IMG/VR virus record: IMGVR_UViG_3300023063_000001
Span: 1 to 64,000 of that record
From: a virus
Length of the DNA: 64,000 bases
Direction: 5' to 3' (one strand)
The position numbers and the translations under genes were made by a program. The notes beneath the pieces were generated by a model. It did not search any database. It was not told where the DNA came from and was given only the letters and a program-made list of their open reading frames with translations. Positions 6,381-13,198 of the stretch are shown piece by piece; positions within the stretch are counted from its first letter, which is position 1, and each line of letters begins with the position of its first letter.

Positions 6381-6728
6381 CTATTGTGTATCTATCAGAA
6401 ACCTCTTGCATTGCTCACCTATCAACAACAATTTAGCTTTACATTCGATCAGATGGTCTGTAGGCGTTGATACATCACTAATTGATTCTACAATTGCTCT
6501 GCATTCTGTAATCTGAGATTTTAGATTATCTATTTGTGCCTCTTCAAGCTCAAACAACTCTTCCAATAGCTTCACTGTTCCATCAGCATCCGCGTTTGTA
6601 AGCTCCTCCCCTTTAGCAACAAGCTCTATAACATTGTAATCTATATCTTCATACGCCCATTCAGGGCGCTCACGCATGAACAAAGAGTGATCATCACGCA
6701 AGACAAGATAGCCATAGATTCTAGGCAT
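6381..6728 (-). CDS. Coiled-coil acidic protein (115 aa)
   Basis: The ATG at 6728 (MPRIYGYLVLRDDHSLFMRE) lies 3 nt after the stop of the gene at 6731-6946. Residues about 55-85 form a heptad-like helix (TVKLLEELFELEEAQIDNLK), so an oligomer is likely. Function unknown. Closed by the terminator at 6333-6357. Confidence 0.65.
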   Translation of the reverse strand: MPRIYGYLVLRDDHSLFMRERPEWAYEDIDYNVIELVAKGEELTNADADGTVKLLEELFELEEAQIDNLKSQITECRAIVESISDVSTPTDHLIECKAKLLLIGEQCKRFLIDTQ

Positions 6729-6730
6729 GA

Positions 6731-6946
6731 TCAATTGGCCCGTGACAATGAACGTTTAGCTTCTTGCAAGGTTTTCTTGATACGCTCTTTGCGATCAGGA
6801 AAGCGTGTCACACGGTACCCCTCACCAGATTCAAGTTTGGTAATCAATCCTACGAACGATCCTTCTTCATCGAAGTAGCGGCGAACGTTAGAGCCAGCCA
6901 CAGTGGAGAATTTACCAGTGATCACTTTAGACATTACATTCACCAT
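6731..6946 (-). CDS. Small basic protein (71 aa)
   Basis: 71 aa (MVNVMSKVITGKFSTVAGSN...), with a beta-rich first half and a basic C-terminal helix (RKERIKKTLQEAKRSLSRAN). Two starts are possible, ATG at 6946 or at 6934. The transcript from promoter 7054-7082 has an unusually long structured leader (6947-7050). Function unknown. Confidence 0.6.
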   Translation of the reverse strand: MVNVMSKVITGKFSTVAGSNVRRYFDEEGSFVGLITKLESGEGYRVTRFPDRKERIKKTLQEAKRSLSRAN

Positions 6947-7050
6947 TTAATAAGCACCAATCAGGTGCCGAGGATTTAGTGAGAAAGCCCTATTACCTTC
7001 TCTACTTCGGTTGAGGACTCCTCTCGCCCCCTTCTTCTCTCAACCTTGGG
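6947..7050 (-). promoter_or_regulatory. Long structured 5' leader
   Basis: About 100 nt lie between promoter 7054-7082 and the ATG at 6946. On the minus strand there are two hairpins: GGTTGAG...CTCAACC with a purine-rich loop containing GAGGAG, and GCACC-TGATT-GGTGC ending directly ahead of the start. This could control translation of the downstream gene or be a small RNA. Confidence 0.4.
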
Positions 7051-7053
7051 TAA

Positions 7054-7082
7054 ACTATAACGCTTGGTAGGATAGGTGTCAA
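7054..7082 (-). promoter_or_regulatory. Sigma70-like early promoter
   Basis: Minus-strand TTGACA (7077-7082), 17-bp spacer, TATAGT (7054-7059). Confidence 0.8.
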
Positions 7083-7094
7083 CAAAAGATTCAT

Positions 7095-7355
7095 TTAATT
7101 TTGAATCTTTATCAGGGTTTGTAACTCATTGATTCTCTTAGCTTTACGTCGTTCTTTAGGGGTTTCAAGCACTACTTTAGAGCTTTTTGTAATGCTCAAG
7201 GCGCTGGCGATGGCTCGCAATGTGTCATCACAAACAGGCTTTATGCTATAGGCATCCTCTGTTTTGTCAAAAAACCCTAGAACACCACCAATGACAGGCT
7301 CTCCCTTTTCATTGAAATAGACAGCAATTTGAAAACCTTGATTATTGATTGACAT
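7095..7355 (-). CDS. Hypothetical protein (86 aa)
   Basis: 86 aa (MSINNQGFQIAVYFNEKGEP...), a beta-rich N-terminal half and a basic helical C-terminal half (ETPKERRKAKRINELQTLIK). The ATG at 7355 follows AGAAGGATTGTAAA. The same frame remains open without a start codon for about 95 bp upstream (7356-7450), where it encodes plausible protein, so the gene may be trimmed at its 5' end. Confidence 0.6.
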   Translation of the reverse strand: MSINNQGFQIAVYFNEKGEPVIGGVLGFFDKTEDAYSIKPVCDDTLRAIASALSITKSSKVVLETPKERRKAKRINELQTLIKIQN

Positions 7356-7413
7356 TTTACAATCCTTCTGGCTATGTGTTGCGAAATCCCAGGCGGTGTT
7401 CCGATTGGGGTGC

Positions 7414-7446
7414 CTATCGGCAATCTCTTCTGCTGTTCTATCGGCA
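7414..7446. repeat. Short direct repeat CTATCGGCA
   Basis: Two identical 9-mers CTATCGGCA at 7414-7422 and 7438-7446, in the GC-richer gap between the genes at 7355 and 7481. Significance unknown. Confidence 0.4.
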
Positions 7447-7480
7447 GACTAGAGCAAAGCTTTAATCTTTTCTTAAGCTG

Positions 7481-7723
7481 TCAAGCTGTCAAGAAACTAT
7501 GAATCTGGATTAGAGCGTGCAGATACTTTGTATCAGATTCATTCAGGGTTTCTGCATTGTTAATGCCTTCATCTATCCAATTATGATAGTGCTCATTCAC
7601 CGCTGTTTCTGATAGCGAAAGCCCATACAAAACATCATCAAGGGCATCTTGACCGGGAGGACCATAGAACTGTTTTAAGCCTAAGTTTTCCCACATCAAT
7701 AGCAGTTCTTCAGACGATTTCAT
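7481..7723 (-). CDS. Hypothetical helical protein (80 aa)
   Basis: 80-aa acidic, helical protein (MKSSEELLLMWENLGLKQFY...), ending YLHALIQIHSFLTA. Start ATG at 7723 follows TTAGGAGAAGCC. No clear promoter of its own; the terminator at 7741-7772 precedes it, so it may be served by readthrough. Function unknown. Confidence 0.6.
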   Translation of the reverse strand: MKSSEELLLMWENLGLKQFYGPPGQDALDDVLYGLSLSETAVNEHYHNWIDEGINNAETLNESDTKYLHALIQIHSFLTA

Positions 7724-7740
7724 GGCTTCTCCTAATGCAT

Positions 7741-7772
7741 AAAAGACTCCCTCATAAAGAAAGAGTCTTTTT
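7741..7772 (-). terminator. Intrinsic terminator
   Basis: Minus-strand AAAAGACTC...GAGTCTTTT hairpin ending in TTTT, 18 nt after the stop of the YadA-like gene at 7790-8464. Confidence 0.75.
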
Positions 7773-7789
7773 AAACTAAAGTTTTTAAC

Positions 7790-8464
7790 TTACCAGCTAT
7801 ATGTACCAGCTACAACAGCGCCTGTCTGGCTTGATGAAGTGGTGAATGCTGCATTCAAGAATACATGATCACTCAAAGCACCACCTGCACCAATTGCCAA
7901 CCCTTGATAACCTCCCATTGTTGACGCTGCAATAGCTGTTTGAAAGCCACCATGAATATCAAATTGTTGACCTGCCACTGCTAATGCTGCTGCGGCTCCA
8001 GCTTTTGCTTCTTTAGCTTCACGTCGAGCTTGCCTTACATCATTACGCAATCCTGCTGTATCTGTGTAAAGACCATTAAGTTTGCTTGACATAGCATCAT
8101 TGATAACATCTTGATTTGCAAACTGTGCATCGTGTGCTGTCAAGCGCACATCTTGTGTGTCATTACGCTGTGTTTGAACAATAGCTGCCAAATCACTGTC
8201 ATCAGCACGAGCGCCTAATGATTGAATATTGGTAGTGTTTACATTGGTTTGTGCTTGTGTAGCTTGTTGACGCCCATCAAGGATTTGAATTGCAACACTG
8301 TTACCATATGTATATTTATTCAAGCGTGTTGTTTCTTGATTCAAAGCATTGTATGTAGGAGCACTATTACCATTGACTTTGCTATAGTCAAAGCCTTCAT
8401 CAGCCATTACAGAGCAGCTAGCGAAGGTGATTGCAGCGGCGAGCGGTAGCATAAAAGTTTTCAT
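7790..8464 (-). CDS. Secreted YadA-like mini trimeric autotransporter
   Basis: 224 aa. Residues 1-21 form a Sec signal peptide (K2, hydrophobic core LPLAAAITFASCSV, cleavage expected before DEGF). Residues about 40-150 are a helical stalk rich in A, Q, N and D with hydrophobic heptads. Residues about 150-224 match the membrane anchor of YadA-type trimeric autotransporters: an EAKAGAAAALAVAG helix, then four amphipathic strands (GGFQTAIAAS, YQGLAIGAGG, FLNAAFTTSSS, AVVAGTYSW) ending in an aromatic residue. Known family members are surface adhesins or, in the prophage Eib proteins, immunoglobulin binders. There is no adhesin head, so a role in masking or blocking phage receptors is possible but is inference. 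It is a self-contained unit with promoter 8492-8520 and terminator 7741-7772, like a phage moron. Confidence 0.75.
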   Translation of the reverse strand: MKTFMLPLAAAITFASCSVMADEGFDYSKVNGNSAPTYNALNQETTRLNKYTYGNSVAIQILDGRQQATQAQTNVNTTNIQSLGARADDSDLAAIVQTQRNDTQDVRLTAHDAQFANQDVINDAMSSKLNGLYTDTAGLRNDVRQARREAKEAKAGAAAALAVAGQQFDIHGGFQTAIAASTMGGYQGLAIGAGGALSDHVFLNAAFTTSSSQTGAVVAGTYSW

Positions 8465-8491
8465 TTGTGTTTCTCCTGTGTTTGAGACTGT

Positions 8492-8520
8492 ATATTGTCA
8501 TGGTTTTGTGATGCAGTCAA
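8492..8520 (-). promoter_or_regulatory. Promoter of the YadA-like gene
   Basis: Minus-strand TTGACT (8515-8520), 17-bp spacer, CAATAT (8492-8497). The -35 context TATTGTTGACT matches the other leftward promoters, but the -10 is poor (3 of 6). Confidence 0.55.
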
Positions 8521-8534
8521 CAATATTTTATAAA

Positions 8535-8891
8535 TTAAATTGTATGTTCTATACAAATAATACCGCCATGCTCTTTACACATCAATGAACAAATAGGACA
8601 TGGCTTTGCATTGACAGGTTGATTTTTTGAATTAACACGAGCTACAACAAGCTTACAGCCTTTGCCTCTTGAGCGAATCAAAGCTAAGCTCTCCGCATGA
8701 CAGAATATTTTTAATTCCAACCCTACCTTTTTAGCGGCATAAAAATGCTTTACGTGGCTGCGGGTATACGAGTTTTTTCCCTCAGAGACAACGCGGTTTT
8801 TACGGTCTAAAACTACGCAATAAAGACGCATTTTACCTCGTTCATAAGGCATAGCTGATGCCATCTTTATGCAGTAGTCTAGTGGGTTCAT
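8535..8891 (-). CDS. Cytidine-deaminase-fold protein (118 aa)
   Basis: 118 aa. HAE (about residues 61-63, in FCHAESLALIRS) and PCPIC (about 97-101) are the zinc-binding motifs of the cytidine/deoxycytidylate deaminase superfamily, in the right order and about 33 residues apart. Length fits a minimal deaminase domain. Possible roles are dCMP or cytidine deamination feeding dTTP synthesis together with ThyX, or nucleic-acid modification; the substrate cannot be read from sequence. It lies next to, and is transcribed in the same direction as, the broken gene at 8918-9130. Confidence 0.7.
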   Translation of the reverse strand: MNPLDYCIKMASAMPYERGKMRLYCVVLDRKNRVVSEGKNSYTRSHVKHFYAAKKVGLELKIFCHAESLALIRSRGKGCKLVVARVNSKNQPVNAKPCPICSLMCKEHGGIICIEHTI

Positions 8892-8917
8892 TATTATTCC
8901 TGATTATTTATAAAAAG

Positions 8918-9130
8918 TTAATAAGCCTTCATGAAGCTTGACCTTTTAACTCCGCTAACTTCATGTGACACACCGACAACCATAGTATCAGTGAACATTG
9001 GTTTATCAACAATTAAAATCTCATATGTCCCGTCTGCATTAACGTCTGTGATTTCACCAGACATACCATACACACGACCGCCACACATCAGCTTTTAATT
9101 GATTTTTATTTTATCGCCAATATTAATCAT
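8918..9130 (-). pseudogene. Small SH3-like gene with an in-frame stop
   Basis: ATG at 9130 after GAGGTCTGCA starts MINIGDKIKIN, then an in-frame TAA (9097-9099), after which the same frame continues (KLMCGGRVYGMSGEITDVNA ... RSSFMKAY) to a second TAA at 8918-8920. The two halves read as one 70-aa SH3-like protein, so I call a nonsense mutation. Reinitiation at the internal ATG (9090) would give 56 aa but lacks a ribosome site. Confidence 0.5.
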
Positions 9131-9138
9131 TGCAGACC

Positions 9139-9360
9139 TCAAGACCAACCCAAATCTAGCCACTCTTTTACTTCCTTGTCAAAAGCAATCTGCTCCTCAT
9201 GAGCATCGCATAAAGCTTCATAATATTCAAATCTTGCATTCTTTAGCAGTTGTTTCTTTACAATCAAATCAACACTAGAGCCATCCAAGCTTGCTTGTGC
9301 TGTACGATATTCTTGTTCGGCTGATCTTAGCATATTGCGAAGTTCTAGTAGAGTGGTCAT
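9139..9360 (-). CDS. Coiled-coil small protein (73 aa)
   Basis: 73 aa, nearly all helical (MTTLLELRNMLRSAEQEYRT, then KQLLKNARFEYYEALCDAHE), so probably a coiled-coil oligomer. The ATG at 9360 overlaps the stop of the gene at 9357-9539. Function unknown. Confidence 0.6.
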   Translation of the reverse strand: MTTLLELRNMLRSAEQEYRTAQASLDGSSVDLIVKKQLLKNARFEYYEALCDAHEEQIAFDKEVKEWLDLGWS

Positions 9361-9539
9361 TGAGTGTCCTCCAGAAGCTCTTTAAGAACCTCAATTTTAG
9401 CTTCTTGTTTAATTTCTTCTTTAAACAGTTCAAGCAAAGCTTCAAGCTTGTCTAGTTCAATAGAGGAGAAAGTGCGATAGCCATCAGAGAGTGTCCTAGA
9501 AGATTCCATGACTTTTACAATAGATTTAATTGTGCTCAT
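9357..9539 (-). CDS. Small helical protein (60 aa)
   Basis: Start ATG at 9539 (MSTIKSIVKVMESS) follows GGGAGAAATGAG, preferred over a longer upstream start. The C-terminal half is helical and charged (LDKLEALLELFKEEIKQEAK). Part of the coupled series 9908-9741-9541-9357-9139. Function unknown. Confidence 0.6.
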   Translation of the reverse strand: MSTIKSIVKVMESSRTLSDGYRTFSSIELDKLEALLELFKEEIKQEAKIEVLKELLEDTQ

Positions 9540-9540
9540 C

Positions 9541-9744
9541 TCATTTCTCCCTTGCTGCATCAATAGCTTCGTTTAATTCTTCTGCTGTAGAGCTAGTATG
9601 GCCCATTTTGACAAAGAATGTATTCCATTCGTCAGACAATTCTTCAAAAGGAAGCTGACAGGCGTATAGGAATGATTCCCAGCGTTTACTACTTTCCAAG
9701 GTTTCTGATTTTAGTTTCACTGTTGTTTTAGGTTTTGCTTTCAT
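9541..9744 (-). CDS. Small hypothetical protein (67 aa)
   Basis: 67 aa with a lysine-rich N terminus (MKAKPKTTVKLKSETLESSK) and an acidic helical remainder (TAEELNEAIDAAREK at the end). The ATG at 9744 overlaps the stop of the gene at 9741-9911. Function unknown. Confidence 0.6.
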   Translation of the reverse strand: MKAKPKTTVKLKSETLESSKRWESFLYACQLPFEELSDEWNTFFVKMGHTSSTAEELNEAIDAAREK

Positions 9745-9911
9745 ACAGCCTCCACTTCCTTAAGCTCAAACACAAAGACACCCCCATTCTCTATATTGAC
9801 ATAGACAGGAAACATCGCCCCTAGATTAAAATAATCTACTGTCAGAATATCTCCTGCACGAATAGAGAAATAAGGGCTAGATAGGATACGTATTTGATCA
9901 CCTTGTTTCAT
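9741..9911 (-). CDS. SH3-like small protein (56 aa)
   Basis: ATG at 9911, TGA at 9741-9743, 56 aa. The pattern KQGDQIRILSS ... RAGDILTVDYF ... VYVNIENGGVFVFEL is typical of small five-strand barrel phage proteins. Both ends overlap neighbouring genes in ATGA arrangements. Function unknown. Confidence 0.6.
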   Translation of the reverse strand: MKQGDQIRILSSPYFSIRAGDILTVDYFNLGAMFPVYVNIENGGVFVFELKEVEAV

Positions 9912-10141
9912 TTCATCCGTGCCTTTAGCATTGCATCAGCTTGTTTATAAGCTTGCTCTGCATCAAGATCCATATCAACAAATCCCATAATAGATGCCCT
10001 CCCTTGCATATGTGCTGCTGCAAAATAGTCACGAAGAGTCATGCCTTCATAAGCACCTTGCTGTGACATATCCCCATGTCTGTCGCGAAGAACTACACCG
10101 GGACTAGGAAAAGCTGCACCACCATCCACTGAGTTAGTCAT
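9908..10141 (-). CDS. Conserved phage accessory protein (77 aa)
   Basis: 77 aa with the recognisable pattern GGAAFPSPG ... GMTLRDYFAAAHMQGRA, seen in many unannotated accessory proteins of proteobacterial phages, ending in a helix (AYKQADAMLKARMK). ATG at 10141 overlaps the TGA of the gene at 10138-10275. Function unknown. Confidence 0.65.
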   Translation of the reverse strand: MTNSVDGGAAFPSPGVVLRDRHGDMSQQGAYEGMTLRDYFAAAHMQGRASIMGFVDMDLDAEQAYKQADAMLKARMK

Positions 10142-10275
10142 AGCTCAACTCCTTCAGCAATAAACAGAATGTCAATAGCTCCTTCAAATTCCATAACTTC
10201 TTCCATTGTACACATCATTGGATATTCTACAGTTTGTGTGGACCCATCAGCATATGTTACTAGAAATCTGTTCAT
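10138..10275 (-). CDS. 45-aa hypothetical protein
   Basis: ATG at 10275 after TTAGGAGAATTGAG, TGA at 10138-10140. The product (MNRFLVTYADGSTQTVEYPM) has two beta strands then an acidic helix. First gene of the coupled run down to 9139; a leader hairpin lies at 10288-10300. Confidence 0.55.
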   Translation of the reverse strand: MNRFLVTYADGSTQTVEYPMMCTMEEVMEFEGAIDILFIAEGVEL

Positions 10276-10287
10276 CTCAATTCTCCT

Positions 10288-10300
10288 AAGCTGTTTGCTT
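10288..10300 (-). promoter_or_regulatory. Leader hairpin (family member 4, weak)
   Basis: Minus-strand AAGC, AAACA loop, GCTT in the sequence CAGAAAGCAAACAGCTTAGG, the same layout as the leader hairpins at 1245, 2244 and 6245 but shorter. Confidence 0.35.
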
Positions 10301-10391
10301 TCTGTATCTGTATTATTGCTTAAGCGTAAGGGGTTGTATAATTGAATGTTTCTATTGGGGTGTGGTTAGTGATATATTATCTATATCTTTA

Positions 10392-11711
10392 TTAAACGCT
10401 CATCTTCCGCTGAATAATAGTACCATCTACTTCTTTCCAAGCTGCACCTACTGGAACAGGCAATGTAGAGTTAAACCGTTTTCTATAGCAATCCCCCATA
10501 GTGTCGCACAAAAGATTCATGTGCTCAACTTTTGTAATGAACGAATCATGCACAATGAGAATTGGATAACCTTTCTTAATAAACACCTCTACCACATCAG
10601 ATGCCAGATTACTGTCATGATTCTGCAATACCAAACCATAACTCTCAGATTTACAAAGAATATCTGAGAACTGAGGGTAAGCGTTAAAGATCAAATCAAG
10701 AACATCAGAGCCATTACCGAGCGTGTACTGTTCTTTATCTTCGTTACTTAGTTTATTAATGTGACGTTGTACAGCCCCACGAGCGCCTTTATAGTCTTTA
10801 GAGTTTAGCATGACATTCACAGCAAGCTTCACTACAGCACGATCAACACCATTATTTTCATCTGGAATCATGCCAGAATAAACATCAGTTGGAAGGTTGT
10901 CGCGATCAATGTCGTTCAGTTCACTCGCAATAAGAAAATGTAAATTGCCATAATCGATTTCACATACGTTACTGTCATCAATAGTGATATGCCAGCGACC
11001 GTATTTATCTCCAACTTTATGTTGCAAACCAAGAACATCAGCACGATAGAAACGCCCACCATGATCAAATGTTTCATTGAAGATACGGCAGTAGATGTTA
11101 GTCATAATGTCACCATTACGGTCACGAATAATATGACTTTCATTCAGCACATTAAGGTCACGCACAACCTTAGACATACGACGAAGGCCGGAATTACTTC
11201 GAAATACAGTTACAACTTTCTCCCCATCTCTTAGCTCAAGCGTGCCCAACTGGTCTACGTATTGCATTTGAGATTCCATCTTAACCTCTTCATTCCACAA
11301 TGCTTTGAATTTGTCTGTTGCTGTCATGTAGCTGCTCACACGTCTTTCTATGTTTTCACTGGCCTGACCAACAGAGTTGATAATATACCCGTTATCCTCA
11401 AGCCAGTCAACAGCTTTCTTGATATGATGGGAGGTAAGCCCTTTCTTGCTCTCCAAATTCTTATTCTTTCTTGGGTATACAAGTTTACTTTCTTTCTTTA
11501 AGCAACAAATAAGATTAGCAACAATAACATTAAGTGTAGTCTTATCTTCATAAGTCCACATACGAGTACAATTCATAACCTCTTGAGATACTTTAATATC
11601 ATACATCAATACCTTGGCATTAGAGATATGATTATTGTTATACAAGAGCAAGGGCTGGTATCTGATATTATCTTCATCTTGTTCTAGTACACTCCATACT
11701 TCTTCTTCCAT
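10392..11711 (-). CDS. Uncharacterised single-subunit-polymerase-like protein (439 aa)
   Basis: 439 aa, the largest protein of the left arm. Visible order: a winged-helix-like segment (about 92-112, TSHHIKKAVDWLEDNGYI); HGGRFYRAD (217-225); EIDYGNLHF (251-259), like motif A of T7-type RNA and family A DNA polymerases, where the Asp binds metal; RAVVKLAVNVMLN (291-303), like the R-xxx-K of motif B; NHDSN (364-368); and VHDSFIT (387-393), like motif C, which in T7 RNA polymerase is HDSFGT. Proteins with this layout exist as unannotated genes on proteobacterial plasmids and prophages (recalled, not checked). It is half the size of T7 RNA polymerase, so an active polymerase, primase-like or terminal-transferase-like enzyme, or a degenerate relative, are all possible. 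The phage also carries a family B replicase. Confidence 0.6.
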   Translation of the reverse strand: MEEEVWSVLEQDEDNIRYQPLLLYNNNHISNAKVLMYDIKVSQEVMNCTRMWTYEDKTTLNVIVANLICCLKKESKLVYPRKNKNLESKKGLTSHHIKKAVDWLEDNGYIINSVGQASENIERRVSSYMTATDKFKALWNEEVKMESQMQYVDQLGTLELRDGEKVVTVFRSNSGLRRMSKVVRDLNVLNESHIIRDRNGDIMTNIYCRIFNETFDHGGRFYRADVLGLQHKVGDKYGRWHITIDDSNVCEIDYGNLHFLIASELNDIDRDNLPTDVYSGMIPDENNGVDRAVVKLAVNVMLNSKDYKGARGAVQRHINKLSNEDKEQYTLGNGSDVLDLIFNAYPQFSDILCKSESYGLVLQNHDSNLASDVVEVFIKKGYPILIVHDSFITKVEHMNLLCDTMGDCYRKRFNSTLPVPVGAAWKEVDGTIIQRKMSV

Positions 11712-11751
11712 CTTTAGTCCTCCTATCCTCTCTTATTGGGTATGGGAAATT

Positions 11752-11798
11752 TTATAAAAAAAATAAGGCTACAGCCCACGTAGCATATAGCCTGTAGC
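11752..11798 (-). terminator. Strong intrinsic terminator
   Basis: Minus-strand GCTACAG...CTGTAGC stem (11792-11798 with 11768-11774) followed by CTTATTTTTTTT. It ends the operon 13015-11823 upstream of the polymerase-like gene. Confidence 0.8.
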
Positions 11799-11822
11799 TG
11801 ATTGACTACCAATTAAATTCAT

Positions 11823-11972
11823 CTATTCCTCCTCACCACGCTTCTTCTCAAACAATTCTAAGTCTTTAATAAAACGTTCAACAGATTCTTTGTCAGCTTG
11901 AATCTCAAAGAATCTTGTGTCGTCTAGTTGATGATAGGTGGTGTCTAGTGTGAAGCTGTAAGAGTTAATCAT
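11823..11972 (-). CDS. 49-aa hypothetical protein
   Basis: ATG at 11972 overlaps the stop of the gene at 11969-12178; TAG at 11823-11825. The product starts MINSYSFTLDTTYHQLDDTR and ends in a charged helix (FIKDLELFEKKRGEEE). Its strand-then-helix layout parallels the neighbour at 11969-12178. Function unknown. Confidence 0.6.
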   Translation of the reverse strand: MINSYSFTLDTTYHQLDDTRFFEIQADKESVERFIKDLELFEKKRGEEE

Positions 11973-12178
11973 TTGTTAAGCTTGTCCATAAATTTATTCA
12001 CCAAAGCTTTGTTTTCAGATTTAAAGATTACCTTTTGATAATTCCTATCATCACCGTAGTTATCAGGCCAGTCCATTACAAACTGTGACCAGTGTTTAAC
12101 AAGCTGATATTGAATGTAGGGTTTACCAAACCAAGGTGTTTTAAATTCTGTTTGTATGGTGTATTTTACATTATTCAT
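11969..12178 (-). CDS. Small hypothetical protein (69 aa)
   Basis: 69 aa (MNNVKYTIQTEFKTPWFGKP...), aromatic and basic, ending ALVNKFMDKLNK. The ATG at 12178 lies 3 nt after the stop of 12182-12406. It shares an approximate strand-helix layout with 11823-11972, so the two may be distant duplicates. Function unknown. Confidence 0.6.
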   Translation of the reverse strand: MNNVKYTIQTEFKTPWFGKPYIQYQLVKHWSQFVMDWPDNYGDDRNYQKVIFKSENKALVNKFMDKLNK

Positions 12179-12181
12179 TTC

Positions 12182-12406
12182 TCAATCTCCTAAACGAATA
12201 GGTGGGTTATTATCAATCATGTATTGTACATCTTCCAAAGCTTTCTTGTGCCATGAATCATAAGCATTAGGTTGTTGGTAGACAGGCGTAATCAAGACCA
12301 ATTGATTCTTCAACTCATCCACACGTTCATGAGCACGATCAAGGAGTTTCTTTAGTGCAAGGTTTTCTCTTAAGGTCACTTCGTAAAGCTCTTTATAGTC
12401 AATCAT
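12182..12406 (-). CDS. Coiled-coil small protein (74 aa)
   Basis: Start ATG at 12406 (MIDYKELYEVTLRENLALKK) follows CAGGGAGGCTAAAA, preferred over a longer frame. Residues 5-40 are a probable coiled coil. It overlaps the end of the gene at 12399-12584 by 8 nt. Function unknown. Confidence 0.65.
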   Translation of the reverse strand: MIDYKELYEVTLRENLALKKLLDRAHERVDELKNQLVLITPVYQQPNAYDSWHKKALEDVQYMIDNNPPIRLGD

Positions 12407-12584
12407 TTTTAGCCTCCCTGAGAAATAAATCTGCATGTTCTTCATCATATTTCCATTTACTTCTTTCTGGATAAAACCATTGAACATGAATAAACATTTG
12501 ACTTTGTTTGACGACTCTACCAACTTTCTCAGGCCACCATGAATCTGTTACCTTGGCTCCCACCACTGCATCACCTATTTTCAT
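12399..12584 (-). CDS. SH3/KOW-like small protein (61 aa)
   Basis: Start ATG at 12584 (MKIGDAVVGAKVTDSWWPEK) after GGAAGGGACTGTAGAG. The pattern GDAVVGAKV ... VGRVVKQSQMFIHVQW is a small beta barrel. The end overlaps the next gene. Function unknown; several such barrel proteins occur in this arm. Confidence 0.6.
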   Translation of the reverse strand: MKIGDAVVGAKVTDSWWPEKVGRVVKQSQMFIHVQWFYPERSKWKYDEEHADLFLREAKND

Positions 12585-12629
12585 CTCTACAGTCCCTTCC
12601 AACAGATAAGAAGATCTGTCTTCTGATAC

Positions 12630-12803
12630 TCAGTCATTAAAATTTCCTTTTAGAGCGTGCTCAATAAAGAGGTTCACTAATCTACACGCCTCTTCAAACT
12701 TTTCTTCGTTATTGTCACACACCTTATAAAGAAGTGTTGTCAGTGCAGGCATCTTATATTTTGGATCTTTGGTATTCATTGCAATAATATCTATGTGGTT
12801 CAT
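12630..12803 (-). CDS. 57-aa helical protein
   Basis: ATG at 12803 overlaps the stop of 12800-13015; TGA at 12630-12632. The product (MNHIDIIAMNTKDPKYKMPA) is helical with an acidic C-terminal helix (EEKFEEACRLVNLFIEHALK). Function unknown. Confidence 0.6.
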   Translation of the reverse strand: MNHIDIIAMNTKDPKYKMPALTTLLYKVCDNNEEKFEEACRLVNLFIEHALKGNFND

Positions 12804-13015
12804 TCGTCTTCCCCTTCAATCTCATAAGCCCTGCCTGAAATTTCATCCTCCAACCAAATAATCAATTTTTCAGCATCTTGCCGTGCAAGGCATGTCCCCG
12901 CAGCTTTTTTATCACTTTGAAAGCCGATACCACTGAGCCAATTTTCATCATTAGGCAAGTCAACCAAATACATCTTTTTACCTGAATCCTTGCTGGCATA
13001 ATAAATTGTATACAT
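12800..13015 (-). CDS. Small acidic protein, first leftward early gene (71 aa)
   Basis: Start ATG at 13015 (MYTIYYASKDSGKKMYLVDL) follows AATAGGAGATACGAA; the in-frame ATG at 13042 overlaps the -10 of its promoter and is rejected. The C terminus is acidic (LEDEISGRAYEIEGEDE). As the first gene of the leftward arm next to the divergent promoter pair it is likely among the earliest expressed. Function unknown. Confidence 0.65.
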   Translation of the reverse strand: MYTIYYASKDSGKKMYLVDLPNDENWLSGIGFQSDKKAAGTCLARQDAEKLIIWLEDEISGRAYEIEGEDE

Positions 13016-13041
13016 TTCGTATCTCCTATTAATGTCAGCCA

Positions 13042-13070
13042 ATCATAGGCCACCCCACAATCTCTGTCAA
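13042..13070 (-). promoter_or_regulatory. Sigma70-like early promoter, leftward member of divergent pair
   Basis: Minus-strand TTGACA (13065-13070), 17-bp spacer, TATGAT (13042-13047), with an A/T-rich upstream block. Confidence 0.8.
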
Positions 13071-13139
13071 CAATTATTTTCAAACCCTTGTGCCAACACG
13101 TCTCCAGACAACCCTCGGAAAATATTTTCAGCACACCCC

Positions 13140-13167
13140 TTGACTCACCCTACAATTCTGGTAAGCT
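13140..13167 (+). promoter_or_regulatory. Rightward early promoter
   Basis: TTGACT (13140-13145), 16-bp spacer, TAAGCT (13162-13167). The spacer begins CACCCTACAA, shared with the promoters at 15244, 20690 and 32243. Divergent from 13042-13070. Confidence 0.55.
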
Positions 13168-13198
13168 AAGAAAAACCAACAGACAAAGGGTGTACAAA

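Noticed and set aside
13088-13198. N-terminal extension of the metallopeptidase
   Set aside because: It would begin upstream of the promoter at 13140-13167; the ATG at 13199 has a good ribosome site.
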